IMG/VR virus record: IMGVR_UViG_3300035180_004104
Span: 1 to 44,234 of that record
Source of the DNA: a virus
Direction: 5' to 3' (one strand)
DNA: 44,234 bases
A program made the translations under genes and the position numbers. Positions 31,561-38,138 of the stretch are shown here, in pieces (positions within the stretch are counted from its first letter, which is position 1; each line of letters begins with the position of its first letter). Below the pieces are notes generated by a model. That model was not told the DNA's origin and made no database searches. It saw nothing but the letters and a program-made list of their open reading frames with translations.

Positions 31561-32025
31561 CTATTTCGTCGCCTTGCGCACCGCCGCCTCGACATCGTCC
31601 AGCTCGCGCCGCGCCGCGCGCAGGCGGGCCAGCAGGCTGCTGGCTTCATTGGCGCTGATCTTGCGCCCACCCTCGCTCTTGGCATCGGTGACCCGCACCA
31701 CCGCCTCGATCAGGTCGCCGATCGCCTTGGGCAGCGCCAGGGATTCGGTCAGCGCATCGCCGACCTCGCGGCTGAAACCGGCTTCGCGCAGCCGCGCCAC
31801 ATAGGCTTCCAGGATCGGCGCCCGTCCGTTGAACTTGGCGGCATGGGCGATATCCAGCTTGATCGCCTGATGCAAGGTCGGGCGGCCGTCCTGGTCGGGG
31901 TTCGACCACATGCGAATCGTGCTGTCGCCGCGCTCCACCAGATACGCGCATTCCTTGGTGCCGATACCGGCGGCGATCTGCGCGATCGCCTCTTCGAAGG
32001 TTTCGGGGGTCCGCAATTTGGTCAT
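31561..32025 (-). CDS. CII-like regulatory protein
   Basis: 154 aa from the ATG at 32025. The N-terminal half has the plan of phage CII-type regulators: Thr-Phe-Glu-Glu-Ala-Ile-Ala-Gln-Ile-Ala, then Cys-Ala-Tyr-Leu-Val-Glu-Arg-Gly-Asp-Ser-Thr-Ile-Arg-Met-Trp-Ser (a recognition-helix-like element), then Leu-His-Gln-Ala-Ile-Lys-Leu-Asp. The C-terminal half is a helical, charged oligomerisation region. It follows Cro by 2 bp. Family assignment is by pattern and position. Confidence 0.6.
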   Translation of the reverse strand: MTKLRTPETFEEAIAQIAAGIGTKECAYLVERGDSTIRMWSNPDQDGRPTLHQAIKLDIAHAAKFNGRAPILEAYVARLREAGFSREVGDALTESLALPKAIGDLIEAVVRVTDAKSEGGRKISANEASSLLARLRAARRELDDVEAAVRKATK

Positions 32026-32027
32026 GC

Positions 32028-32411
32028 TCAGGCCTCTGCTGTCAGGTCGGGGGCGATGGCGGTGGCGCCGACTTGACGTTCGGCGCCGGGATGGCAATTC
32101 ACATCGACATCACCCGCCACCATGTTGTTGAGGGCGGATGACGCGTTGTCGTTCACGGCCATCAGATCGGCCGGGTCGAAGAAATCGGCGGGCATCAGCG
32201 CGATGCCACTGGCCCGGGCGCAAGCCAGAATGGTGCCCTGCCGCCAGGACGGGATATGGCCACCGGTGCCGCCCTTTTCCTTCGGGTAGGTCCATTTGTA
32301 GACGGCGACTGGAAGCAACCCGGTCCAGGCGCAGATCAGCGCGACGCCGCGGGCGAAACCGGATTCGCCGCCACCACCAATCTTGGATATGACATGGATT
32401 GCAATGTTCAT
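32028..32411 (-). CDS. Cro-like repressor
   Basis: 127 aa from the ATG at 32411. Residues 1-60 contain an HTH: Ala-Ile-His-Val-Ile-Ser-Lys-Ile-Gly-Gly-Gly, Phe-Ala-Arg-Gly-Val-Ala-Leu, Leu-Pro-Val-Ala-Val-Tyr-Lys-Trp. The rest is an unrecognised acidic tail. An ATG at 32429 lies inside the promoter -10, so it cannot be the usual start; the 32411 ATG is about 2 bases after the predicted transcription start, so the mRNA would be nearly leaderless. First gene of the minus early operon. Confidence 0.65.
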   Translation of the reverse strand: MNIAIHVISKIGGGGESGFARGVALICAWTGLLPVAVYKWTYPKEKGGTGGHIPSWRQGTILACARASGIALMPADFFDPADLMAVNDNASSALNNMVAGDVDVNCHPGAERQVGATAIAPDLTAEA

Positions 32412-32419
32412 GACGACCA

Positions 32420-32448
32420 ATACTTCCATTTTGGAAGCACCCGGTCAA
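32420..32448 (-). promoter_or_regulatory. Early minus-strand promoter with embedded operator
   Basis: TTGACC (32448-32443), 17-base spacer, AAGTAT (32425-32420). The palindrome CTTCCATTTTGGAAG (32423-32437) starts 5 bases after the -35 and ends 3 bases inside the -10. The same geometry is seen at the plus-strand early promoter (34250-34278). Expected to be repressed by CI and by Cro. Confidence 0.7.
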
Positions 32449-32457
32449 GATCAAAAG

Positions 32458-32472
32458 TTTCCGAAAAGGAAG
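32458..32472. promoter_or_regulatory. Operator-like palindrome upstream of the CI gene
   Basis: TTTCCGAAAAGGAAG, matching the CTTCC-5-GGAAG operator in both halves with changed centre. Lies 10 bp beyond the -35 of the minus promoter and 35 bp before the CI start, so it could mediate autoregulation of CI. Confidence 0.6.
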
Positions 32473-32507
32473 GTGTAAATCGGTCTTCGCAGCCGCATCA
32501 TTTCCAT

Positions 32508-33221
32508 ATGAGAAACAAGTGGCTACAGGACCGGATTAAAGAACTGGGTAAAACCCAGGCGGCGCTAGGGCGCCTGCTAGGCTTGTCCTCCGCCAGCATG
32601 ACCAAAATGGTCAGCGGTGATCGGCGGATCGCCGCCCGCGAAGTTCCGATCGTGGCACAGTTCCTGGAATGGCCGGAATCCACGCTGTTGCGCATGATCG
32701 GCGAGACTGACGCCGCTGGCATTACGCCCAACATAGCGCCAGGCGAGATGTCCGTCGTGAAGATCAAGGTAATCGGCGCAGTGGAAGCCGGCGTCTTCAA
32801 GGATGCGTTGGAGTATCCGCCGGACAAGCAATTCTACATCGACGCCCTCCCCGATGATCGCTATCGCGGCGTTGTTCGGCGCGCCCTGCAGGTGCGCGGT
32901 CCGTCGATGAACATGCTTTATCCAGATGGCAGCTGCGTGATCGTTGTCTCAGTGCTGGATCTTGGCGAGGGCTGGACCCCGCGCTCGGGCATGCGGGTAG
33001 TGGTTCAGCGCACCACCAATGAAGGCGTCGAGGCGACGATCAAGGAACTGGTGTTCGACGATGATGGGCATCCCTGGCTGTGGCCACGCTCGAACCACCC
33101 GGAATTCCAGCAGCCCTGGCGCGTGCCCGATTACTGGGATGGCAATGGCGATTTCGACGAGCATAGCGATAACCTGCGCATCACCGCTTTGGTGATTGGG
33201 AGCTATCGGCAAGAGGGCTGA
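32508..33221 (+). CDS. CI-type repressor (HTH plus S24 peptidase-like domain)
   Basis: 237 aa from the ATG at 32508 (frame open further upstream; no Shine-Dalgarno sequence before the ATG). N-terminal HTH at about 12-40 (Lys-Thr-Gln-Ala-Ala-Leu-Gly-Arg-Leu-Leu-Gly-Leu-Ser-Ser-Ala). LexA-like C-terminal domain with Ala94-Gly95 in Val-Glu-Ala-Gly-Val as cleavage site, nucleophile Ser133 in Gly-Pro-Ser-Met-Asn, and Lys179 in Thr-Ile-Lys-Glu-Leu as base. Order and spacing are as in CI/LexA. It maintains lysogeny and should be inactivated by RecA after DNA damage. Confidence 0.88.
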   Translation: MRNKWLQDRIKELGKTQAALGRLLGLSSASMTKMVSGDRRIAAREVPIVAQFLEWPESTLLRMIGETDAAGITPNIAPGEMSVVKIKVIGAVEAGVFKDALEYPPDKQFYIDALPDDRYRGVVRRALQVRGPSMNMLYPDGSCVIVVSVLDLGEGWTPRSGMRVVVQRTTNEGVEATIKELVFDDDGHPWLWPRSNHPEFQQPWRVPDYWDGNGDFDEHSDNLRITALVIGSYRQEG

Positions 33222-33223
33222 CG

Positions 33224-33700
33224 TTAGAAGCCCTTTTCGCGCGGCGCGTATATCAGCATGGCATCAGTGACAAGCAGCAAGCGAATGGAGTTGTCCTTCG
33301 CCTCGTCGTTCCATGATCTTGTTGCGATCGGCCCGCTGGCCTCTTGGACCGGTTGGCCGAACTGGCTTCTTAAGGCCCGGTCAAGCTCATAGAACGACTT
33401 GCCATCGGATTCCAGGATTACCAGCGATAGTTTTCCGGCATCGTCGAAACAGTATTTCAACTCGCGAAACTGGTACCCTGCCAACGAGGCATTAGGGACG
33501 TGCAACCGGCAATGGGCACCGGTTTGCGGTGAATTAAAGGCGACCTCCGAATCGGGGTATTGCTTGGCGTCGGCACGAACGGCCGTTCGCACAGCCGAAA
33601 AATCGTCGCCCCATTTTGTATTCTCAAAACCGGCCCAGGCGGCAGATGGCGACAACGCCGAGAGGACGAGCGCCGAGGCTAGAATGCATCGCTGCAACAT
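33224..33700 (-). CDS. Exported protein (158 aa), probable lysogenic-conversion gene
   Basis: Start at the ATG at 33700, where GGGGGTGAAG directly precedes it; an ATG at 33721 in frame is the alternative. Sec signal peptide: Met-Leu-Gln-Arg-Cys-Ile-Leu-Ala-Ser then hydrophobic residues to Ala-Trp-Ala. The mature part has Phe-Glu-Asn-Thr-Lys-Trp-Gly-Asp near its start and Arg-Ser-Trp-Asn-Asp-Glu near its end, with two Cys for a possible disulfide. Lower GC than the phage core. Convergent with CI, so expressed in the prophage independently of the lytic operons. Function not recognised. Confidence 0.72.
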   Translation of the reverse strand: MLQRCILASALVLSALSPSAAWAGFENTKWGDDFSAVRTAVRADAKQYPDSEVAFNSPQTGAHCRLHVPNASLAGYQFRELKYCFDDAGKLSLVILESDGKSFYELDRALRSQFGQPVQEASGPIATRSWNDEAKDNSIRLLLVTDAMLIYAPREKGF

Positions 33701-33728
33701 CTTCACCCCCGTCAGCCCCATCTCGCCC

Positions 33729-34136
33729 TCACTCGATTTCCAGCAACAGCCGGTCGCACATCTCGTCGATCTTGCGCTTCGGTGTGTCGATGCGGTTCTC
33801 ATAGGCGATTTTCAGCTCGCCGTCGGTCGGCGTCAGCCCGCTCACGCTGGACAATGAATACGCGTAGATGTCCTTGACCATGCTCTTGGCCTTGTCATTC
33901 GGCGACGACTTCAGCGCCTTGTCATAGTAAGGCCGCGTGTCCTTCGGGAATCGCGCCTGGCAATCATCAGGATTGGCCTTGCCGCCTTCCGCGACCAATT
34001 GTGCTTCTAAGCTGCAAAGATTCCAGTGATGGATCAAGGCGCCGCAGAACTGTCGAGAAGGCTGTGCTTGATCGGCTGTCGCCGCAGGGCTCGTACCGAT
34101 CACGATGCAGGTGAGTAAAAACAAACGGCGCCACAT
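33729..34136 (-). CDS. Exported Cys-rich protein (135 aa), probable lysogenic-conversion gene
   Basis: Start at the ATG at 34136, preceded by GGGGGTGGAG, the same leader as the neighbour; ATG 34166 is the in-frame alternative. Signal peptide Met-Trp-Arg-Arg-Leu-Phe-Leu-Leu-Thr-Cys with a cleavage region near Ala-Thr-Ala. The mature chain has four Cys (Phe-Cys-Gly, Leu-Cys-Ser, Asp-Cys-Gln, Met-Cys-Asp) in spacing that permits two disulfides, and helix-rich segments. No family recognised. Together with the gene after it this forms a two-gene unit of exported proteins. Confidence 0.72.
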   Translation of the reverse strand: MWRRLFLLTCIVIGTSPAATADQAQPSRQFCGALIHHWNLCSLEAQLVAEGGKANPDDCQARFPKDTRPYYDKALKSSPNDKAKSMVKDIYAYSLSSVSGLTPTDGELKIAYENRIDTPKRKIDEMCDRLLLEIE

Positions 34137-34225
34137 CTCCACCCCCGCCAGTCGCAGACTCGCCATCAATTATCGAGCCAAAATTTGCGCAGGAATTCAA
34201 TCATTTAATTGAAATGTTCCGAAAG

Positions 34226-34243
34226 CTTCCATTTTGGAAGCTT
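34226..34243. promoter_or_regulatory. Operator palindrome upstream of the plus early promoter
   Basis: CTTCCATTTTGGAAG (34226-34240), identical to the operator at 32423-32437. The inverted repeat extends to 9-bp arms AAGCTTCCA/TGGAAGCTT (34223-34243) and is followed by TTTTTT, so it might also terminate plus-strand transcripts; its identity with the other operator argues for a repressor site. It ends just before the -35. Confidence 0.72.
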
Positions 34244-34249
34244 TTTTGA

Positions 34250-34278
34250 TTGACATCATGCTTCTATTTTGGAAACAT
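34250..34278 (+). promoter_or_regulatory. Early plus-strand promoter with embedded operator
   Basis: Consensus -35 TTGACA (34250-34255), 17-base spacer, weak -10 AAACAT (34273-34278). The operator CTTCTATTTTGGAAA (34261-34275) starts 5 bases after the -35 and overlaps the first 3 bases of the -10, exactly as in the minus promoter. Drives the 10-kb plus operon ending in the integrase. The -10 matches only half of the consensus, so activity is predicted, not proved. Confidence 0.68.
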
Positions 34279-34291
34279 CCGCCTCACCGAC

Positions 34292-34307
34292 GTTCCCTTT
34301 TCGGAAC
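34292..34307. promoter_or_regulatory. Third operator-like palindrome near the plus start site
   Basis: GTTCCCTTTTCGGAAC, a perfect 5-bp inverted repeat with a 6-base centre, one base wider than the other operators. It lies at about +10 to +20 relative to the predicted start and completes a three-site cluster (34226, 34261, 34292). Confidence 0.5.
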
Positions 34308-34332
34308 CGGTTCATGCTTCCCAGATGACTGC

Positions 34333-34379
34333 CCGGCCGGGGTTGCGGTACCCCCAAGTCACGAGCCCCGGCCGGCCCC
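34333..34379 (+). terminator. Terminator-like hairpin in the plus early leader
   Basis: Arms CCGGCCGGGG (34333-34342) and CCCCGGCCGG (34366-34375), loop 23, followed by CCCCTTTT. It lies about 45 bases after the predicted start of the plus early transcript and before any gene, as expected for an attenuator or for a site passed with antitermination. The GC-only stem can form alternative pairs, so a simple mRNA leader structure remains possible. Confidence 0.5.
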
Positions 34380-34456
34380 TTTTGGTGAGGATTGCGGGAG
34401 ACGGGTCAGGCAATGACGACACATCAGGCAACGCAATTGACGGCAAGGCGGCAATC

Positions 34457-34939
34457 ATGAACCGCGTCGATTGGATTTTTGCCCTTGGCATCGCCATGTC
34501 CTCGATGGCCGCGATCGCCGCAACATTGCGCGAATTGCGCGATCGACGCCGGCGTGGCCGGCGTCGCGGGTCAGGGCTTCAGTTTATCGATGCGCCGGTG
34601 GCTTGGCCTATTTCGCAAGATCTTCTATCCGTCCCGACGTCGCTCGTTTATCGCGTTCATGACGGATCATGCCCAGCGATCGATGCGGCACCCGACGCGG
34701 TGATCGCCGAAGCGGGCGAGGTGTTCGACCTGCGCAGGTGCAATTGGTCTATTGAGGTCGCGCCGGCCCTTGCTGCAGATGCGCATTCGCGCGGCAGACT
34801 GTCTGCCGCTCCATGTCCAGACATCAAACGGTCTCCTGCTGCTAACGGGGTTTCAGGGGGCTGGGCGTCGACGACTCACGATCGTCGACGCCACACATTC
34901 TACCGCCCGCAATCTGAGGAGTGCAAGCATGCCGCGTAA
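34457..34939 (+). CDS. Possible small membrane protein (coding status uncertain)
   Basis: A 160-codon frame. The first 45 residues look real: ATG preceded by AAGGCGG, a membrane span (about 5-24) and then an Arg-rich cytoplasmic stretch. The second half (beyond about residue 60) has a composition unlike its neighbours and overlaps two perfect hairpins (34791-34892), so the gene may be shorter, frameshifted or decayed. Nothing can be said about function. Confidence 0.35.
   Translation: MNRVDWIFALGIAMSSMAAIAATLRELRDRRRRGRRRGSGLQFIDAPVAWPISQDLLSVPTSLVYRVHDGSCPAIDAAPDAVIAEAGEVFDLRRCNWSIEVAPALAADAHSRGRLSAAPCPDIKRSPAANGVSGGWASTTHDRRRHTFYRPQSEECKHAA
34791..34892 (+). other. Two perfect hairpins before the 98-aa gene
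   Basis: GCGGCAGAC/GTCTGCCGC around a single central base (34791-34809) and GGCGTCGACGA/TCGTCGACGCC with a 7-base loop (34864-34892). They are followed by the ribosome site of the gene at 34929. They may be leader structures controlling that gene or remnants of a decayed element. Confidence 0.5.
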
Positions 34940-35225
34940 TCTGCGTCCCGCATCGCAACCGGCCTCATCGCTCTACGCCCAGCCGATCGACCGCATCTCG
35001 CCGACCCGCGAACCGATCTCGCTGCAGATGGCCAAGGCGATGATCCGCCTCCGTCAGCAGCTGGGCGCCGCCACCGATGCGGGCCTGCTGGCGATGGGTT
35101 TCACGCGGCTCGATCTCGCCGCCCATGGCGACGAGGCCCGCATGCGCGCCGCCAAGCTGCGTCCCGACCTCGCCAGTCCCGCCGACCGCCGCCATGCGCG
35201 AAGCTTTGGCGCGCGGGTGGAATAG
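34929..35225 (+). CDS. Small hypothetical protein
   Basis: 98 aa with GAGGAG upstream of the ATG. Arg/Pro-rich N-terminus (Met-Pro-Arg-Asn-Leu-Arg-Pro-Ala-Ser), then helices with Met-Ala-Lys-Ala-Met-Ile-Arg-Leu-Arg-Gln-Gln-Leu and Gly-Phe-Thr-Arg-Leu-Asp-Leu. Codon use fits the phage. No family recognised; the basic N-terminus suggests nucleic-acid binding. Confidence 0.6.
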   Translation: MPRNLRPASQPASSLYAQPIDRISPTREPISLQMAKAMIRLRQQLGAATDAGLLAMGFTRLDLAAHGDEARMRAAKLRPDLASPADRRHARSFGARVE

Positions 35226-35270
35226 CCATCAACCACCGATCAGCACCACCACCTTCAGAGGACAGCCACA

Positions 35271-35522
35271 ATGAAAATTGATCTTGGTAACACCGTCCGC
35301 GACGTCGTGACCGGCCTGACCGGAATCGTCACCGCCGAAGTCCGATACCTCACCGGCTGCACGCAGTTTTGCGTTCTGCCACCCATGCGCGGCGACAAAT
35401 ATCCGGAAGGTCAATACATCGACGCACAGCGCCTGGAATTCGTCGATGCCGGAGTCATGGTCACGGCGACCGAGACGGGTGGCGTCATGAGCGACACGCC
35501 GCCGGCAACCTATCGCGGCTAG
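35271..35522 (+). CDS. Small beta protein (phage accessory family)
   Basis: 83 aa. The start Leu-Gly-Asn-Thr-Val-Arg-Asp-Val-Val-Thr-Gly-Leu-Thr-Gly-Ile-Val-Thr, then Tyr-Leu-Thr-Gly-Cys-Thr-Gln-Phe-Cys-Val and Pro-Glu-Gly-Gln-Tyr-Ile-Asp, is a pattern repeated in many phage accessory regions (a small SH3-like domain, by my judgement). Function unknown. Confidence 0.65.
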   Translation: MKIDLGNTVRDVVTGLTGIVTAEVRYLTGCTQFCVLPPMRGDKYPEGQYIDAQRLEFVDAGVMVTATETGGVMSDTPPATYRG

Positions 35523-35587
35523 GCCGACCACAGCGATCCCTTCCCCAACCGCCCCATCCCCAACCGCCAGTGAAAGGACCTGACATC

Positions 35588-35956
35588 ATGGCGACACCCA
35601 AGCGTAAGCCCGCCCCCAAACGGCCGCAATCTCGGTTGCTGCTGAAAATGGAATCCGCCCTCGCCGTCAAACCGGCCGCGCGGCTGGAGGTTACCCAACG
35701 CGGCCAGCAACAACTGGCGGACAGCCGCCGCGCCACCGATGCCGAGCTGACGGCTGTCTTGCATGCCGCAGCCAAGGATTTCAATCGCGCATTGACCAAT
35801 GCGGTCAAGGCCGGCCTCATCGTCCTGGCCGAGCTGACGCCACCGCAGGCATCCAACGACGACGCGCCGCAGGATGGCGTTTTGCTTCAGGAGCCCGTCC
35901 AGATCGTGCAGCCGCCCTTGGTGCGGCTCGATCACATCGGCCGGAAATATCTCTGA
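35588..35956 (+). CDS. Small basic-acidic helical protein
   Basis: 122 aa. N-terminus rich in Lys/Pro/Arg (Pro-Lys-Arg-Lys-Pro-Ala-Pro-Lys-Arg), a helical middle (Ala-Val-Leu-His-Ala-Ala-Ala-Lys-Asp-Phe), then an acidic and hydrophobic end (Val-Leu-Leu-Gln-Glu-Pro-Val-Gln-Ile). The frame extends upstream but the ATG at 35588 has AAAGGA about 8 bases before it. Stop overlaps the next start (TGATG). No family recognised. Confidence 0.6.
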   Translation: MATPKRKPAPKRPQSRLLLKMESALAVKPAARLEVTQRGQQQLADSRRATDAELTAVLHAAAKDFNRALTNAVKAGLIVLAELTPPQASNDDAPQDGVLLQEPVQIVQPPLVRLDHIGRKYL

Positions 35957-36099
35957 TGCAGCCCGGCGGCGATGATCCGGCAGCGGGTGAGCGGCTGTGC
36001 TGGCAGGGCATCGCCCTCTTCGCCCTGGGCTGGGTCATCGCCGCCGCGCTGATTGTTGCCGCTGCCCGTGCGGCCCGCATGCTGTTTGAGGCCCTATGA
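35956..36099 (+). CDS. Single-span membrane microprotein
   Basis: 47 aa: polar N-terminus with Gly-Gly-Asp-Asp, a membrane span (about residues 18-38, Gly-Ile-Ala-Leu-Phe-Ala-Leu-Gly-Trp-Val-Ile), then Arg-Ala-Ala-Arg-Met-Leu. Overlaps both neighbours (TGATG and ATGATGA). Function unknown. Confidence 0.55.
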   Translation: MQPGGDDPAAGERLCWQGIALFALGWVIAAALIVAAARAARMLFEAL

Positions 36100-36359
36100 T
36101 GAGCGCCACCATCATCGACCTGCCCCGCACCGCCGATCTCTACCGGGCCGCCAAGGCAACGGGCCAGACCGCGCGAATCGCGCCCGCCGAAATCCGCGTC
36201 CGCATCGGCGACCAGGTGCATGACGCCACCCGCAACATGAGCGGCCATGTCACCCATTTCTGGCATCACGACGGCAACACCATGGCCGTGGTGCGCCATT
36301 GGGGTTGCTGCTTCACCGCCAGCCTGATCGACCTTGTTCCACTTAACCAACAGCATTGA
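36096..36359 (+). CDS. Small hypothetical protein
   Basis: 87 aa; ATG at 36096 or 36099. Beta-rich: Glu-Ile-Arg-Val-Arg-Ile-Gly-Asp-Gln-Val-His-Asp, then a His-rich part (His-Val-Thr-His-Phe-Trp-His-His) and a Cys-Cys pair. It could bind metal. Translationally coupled to the microprotein before it. Confidence 0.55.
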   Translation: MMSATIIDLPRTADLYRAAKATGQTARIAPAEIRVRIGDQVHDATRNMSGHVTHFWHHDGNTMAVVRHWGCCFTASLIDLVPLNQQH

Positions 36360-36369
36360 CGGAGTCATC

Positions 36370-36756
36370 ATGTCAGATCCGGAAAACCTGCCGAAGGCGC
36401 GCACCTTTTCTGAATTCGTCGCCGGCTTGGAATACGGCGAGCTTAATCAGCAACTGAGCGAGAAGCTGCGCGACATCGCCGCCTTCCTGCAAAACCATTT
36501 GCATGACACGGGTGGCGGCAAGGCCAAGGCCAAGTTGACTGTCACCTTCGATTTTGTCTTGAAGGATGGTCTTTTCGAGATCGTCTGCGATCACAAGACC
36601 AAGTTGCCGGAAGTGGCGAGGCCACGCTCTGTGGCCTGGGCAACACCGGACAATTTCTTCGCCTGGCAGGATCCGCGTCAGCTCACCATGTTCGGCACGC
36701 CGCGCCCCGTCACCAATGCCATGGGTGGCGATAGCAAGCCGGCACATACCGCTTAA
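36370..36756 (+). CDS. Hypothetical protein paired with DUF2303
   Basis: 128 aa: helical N-terminus (Ala-Arg-Thr-Phe-Ser-Glu-Phe-Val-Ala-Gly-Leu), then a beta part with Leu-Thr-Val-Thr-Phe-Asp-Phe-Val-Leu and Phe-Glu-Ile-Val-Cys-Asp-His-Lys-Thr. The end has Asp-Asn-Phe-Phe-Ala-Trp-Gln-Asp-Pro-Arg-Gln. From memory, such proteins often precede DUF2303 genes in prophages, which suggests a shared function in replication or recombination. ATG at 36370 with GGAG upstream. Confidence 0.6.
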   Translation: MSDPENLPKARTFSEFVAGLEYGELNQQLSEKLRDIAAFLQNHLHDTGGGKAKAKLTVTFDFVLKDGLFEIVCDHKTKLPEVARPRSVAWATPDNFFAWQDPRQLTMFGTPRPVTNAMGGDSKPAHTA

Positions 36757-36794
36757 CCCAGCCGCGCCACCAATCCTTTTTCCGGGAGATCCTG

Positions 36795-37787
36795 ATGAAC
36801 GAGTTGAAAAGCCGCACCGAAGCCGATTCCTTGATCGAGGCGCTGAAGGGCAATTTTGCCCCTAGCATTGCGAAGATTGGCAGACGCCCAGATGGAACTG
36901 ACATCGAAGTGCTGATTGCGCCAAAGGGCCAAGAGGTAACCAGCCTGAAGAAGCTGCAGGATGAATTTCGCGATCGGCCATACCGGCGCGTCGGCGTCAT
37001 CACCATCAAGTCGTTGAATAGCTTTATCGACATCACCAACCGGTTCAAGGATGCGCATTCCGCGATCTTCGCCGATAACCAGGCGACGGAACCCAGCCTG
37101 ACAACTGTCTTCAATTACAATGAGGCAGGCGGGGAACTGGGGGCTGCCCAGAATCTTGCGCGCTTCAATGATCACCGCGCGGTCTACAACTTCCCGCTTT
37201 CCAAGGAATGGATGATCTGGCGCAAATTTGACGGCAAGCCCATGTCGCAGGCCGATTTCGCCGCCTTTCTGGAAGAGCGCATCGCCGATGTCATGCCACC
37301 CGATCCGGTGCTGTTGGGCGACATCAGCGAGGCTGCCGCCGGTGGCGATTTCGGTGATCTGACGCCGACGGAACAGCTTGCCCGGCTAGCGCGCCTCCTG
37401 AAGGGCGAATTCGCCATGCCGCAACGTCTCATGGAATTGTCGCGCGGCCTGTCGGTCAATGACAGCCAGCAGGCGACCCAGAGCATCAATCTCAGCACTG
37501 GCGAGGCAACCTTGCGCTTCACCAGCACCCACACGGACCAGAACAATGAACCGATCAAGGTGCCCAACCTGTTCTTGATCAGCATCCCGGTCTTCAATCT
37601 GGATGACATGTATCTCATCGCGGCGCGGCTGCGCTACCGCTTGAATGCCGGCTCCCTGACATGGTTCTACCAGCTCTATCGGCTGGAACAGACGTTTGAT
37701 CACGCTTTCGATCGGGCCGTGAAGAAAGCCGCCGAACAGACAGGGCTGCCCTCTTTTATTGGGCAGCCTGAACGCGTCACTGCGTAA
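36795..37787 (+). CDS. DUF2303 (YfdQ-like) protein
   Basis: 330 aa. Characteristic parts: Ile-Glu-Val-Leu-Ile-Ala-Pro-Lys-Gly-Gln, Leu-Asn-Ser-Phe-Ile-Asp-Ile-Thr-Asn-Arg-Phe-Lys, Phe-Asn-Asp-His-Arg-Ala-Val-Tyr-Asn-Phe-Pro (about 116-126), and a C-terminal region with Val-Pro-Asn-Leu-Phe-Leu-Ile-Ser-Ile-Pro-Val-Phe. The DUF2303/YfdQ family is widespread in prophages and has no proven function. ATG with GGGAG upstream. Confidence 0.82.
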   Translation: MNELKSRTEADSLIEALKGNFAPSIAKIGRRPDGTDIEVLIAPKGQEVTSLKKLQDEFRDRPYRRVGVITIKSLNSFIDITNRFKDAHSAIFADNQATEPSLTTVFNYNEAGGELGAAQNLARFNDHRAVYNFPLSKEWMIWRKFDGKPMSQADFAAFLEERIADVMPPDPVLLGDISEAAAGGDFGDLTPTEQLARLARLLKGEFAMPQRLMELSRGLSVNDSQQATQSINLSTGEATLRFTSTHTDQNNEPIKVPNLFLISIPVFNLDDMYLIAARLRYRLNAGSLTWFYQLYRLEQTFDHAFDRAVKKAAEQTGLPSFIGQPERVTA

Positions 37788-37794
37788 TTCGCCC

Positions 37795-37992
37795 ATGCAG
37801 ACCCGCCGCGCGCTCTCGCCCAAGGAAACCGGTATCGCCAACCTGACCTACATGTTGGACCGGGCCGCCTTGTGCAAGCGCGCGGCGTTGCAATCCGGTG
37901 ATCCACAGATCGCCGAGCAGATCGCCAGTGACATCGCCGCCATCGAGCGCACCCGCGAGCTGATCAATCTTTATGGAGATCCAAATTCATGA
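37795..37992 (+). CDS. Small helical hypothetical protein
   Basis: 65 aa, starting 7 bases after the DUF2303 stop. Leu-Ser-Pro-Lys-Glu-Thr-Gly-Ile-Ala-Asn-Leu, Leu-Cys-Lys-Arg-Ala-Ala-Leu-Gln-Ser-Gly, Ile-Glu-Arg-Thr-Arg-Glu-Leu-Ile: likely a helical hairpin. The stop overlaps the next start (ATGA). No family recognised. Confidence 0.55.
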   Translation: MQTRRALSPKETGIANLTYMLDRAALCKRAALQSGDPQIAEQIASDIAAIERTRELINLYGDPNS

Positions 37993-38138
37993 GCCATCAC
38001 AGGGCCTCTCGCCGCCCCACGCGGGCGCAACTGATCTGGCGCCGCCTGACGCCCCTGGGCTGGATGACCCTCGGCCTGACGATTGCCCTGGCCGCCCGCG
38101 CCTTCATCGCCGGCCTTGATCTGGCGGCGAGGCTGTGA
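37989..38138 (+). CDS. Single-span basic membrane microprotein
   Basis: 49 aa: Arg-rich N-terminus (His-His-Arg-Ala-Ser-Arg-Arg-Pro-Thr-Arg) then a span (about 25-46, Leu-Gly-Trp-Met-Thr-Leu-Gly-Leu-Thr-Ile-Ala). Coupled to both neighbours by overlapping codons. Function unknown. Confidence 0.5.
   Translation: MSHHRASRRPTRAQLIWRRLTPLGWMTLGLTIALAARAFIAGLDLAARL

Noticed and set aside
34223-34249. Intrinsic terminator (AAGCTTCCA hairpin plus T-run)
   Set aside because: The palindrome is identical to the operator in the other early promoter, and variants occur at two more places, so a repressor site explains it better. A double role is not excluded.
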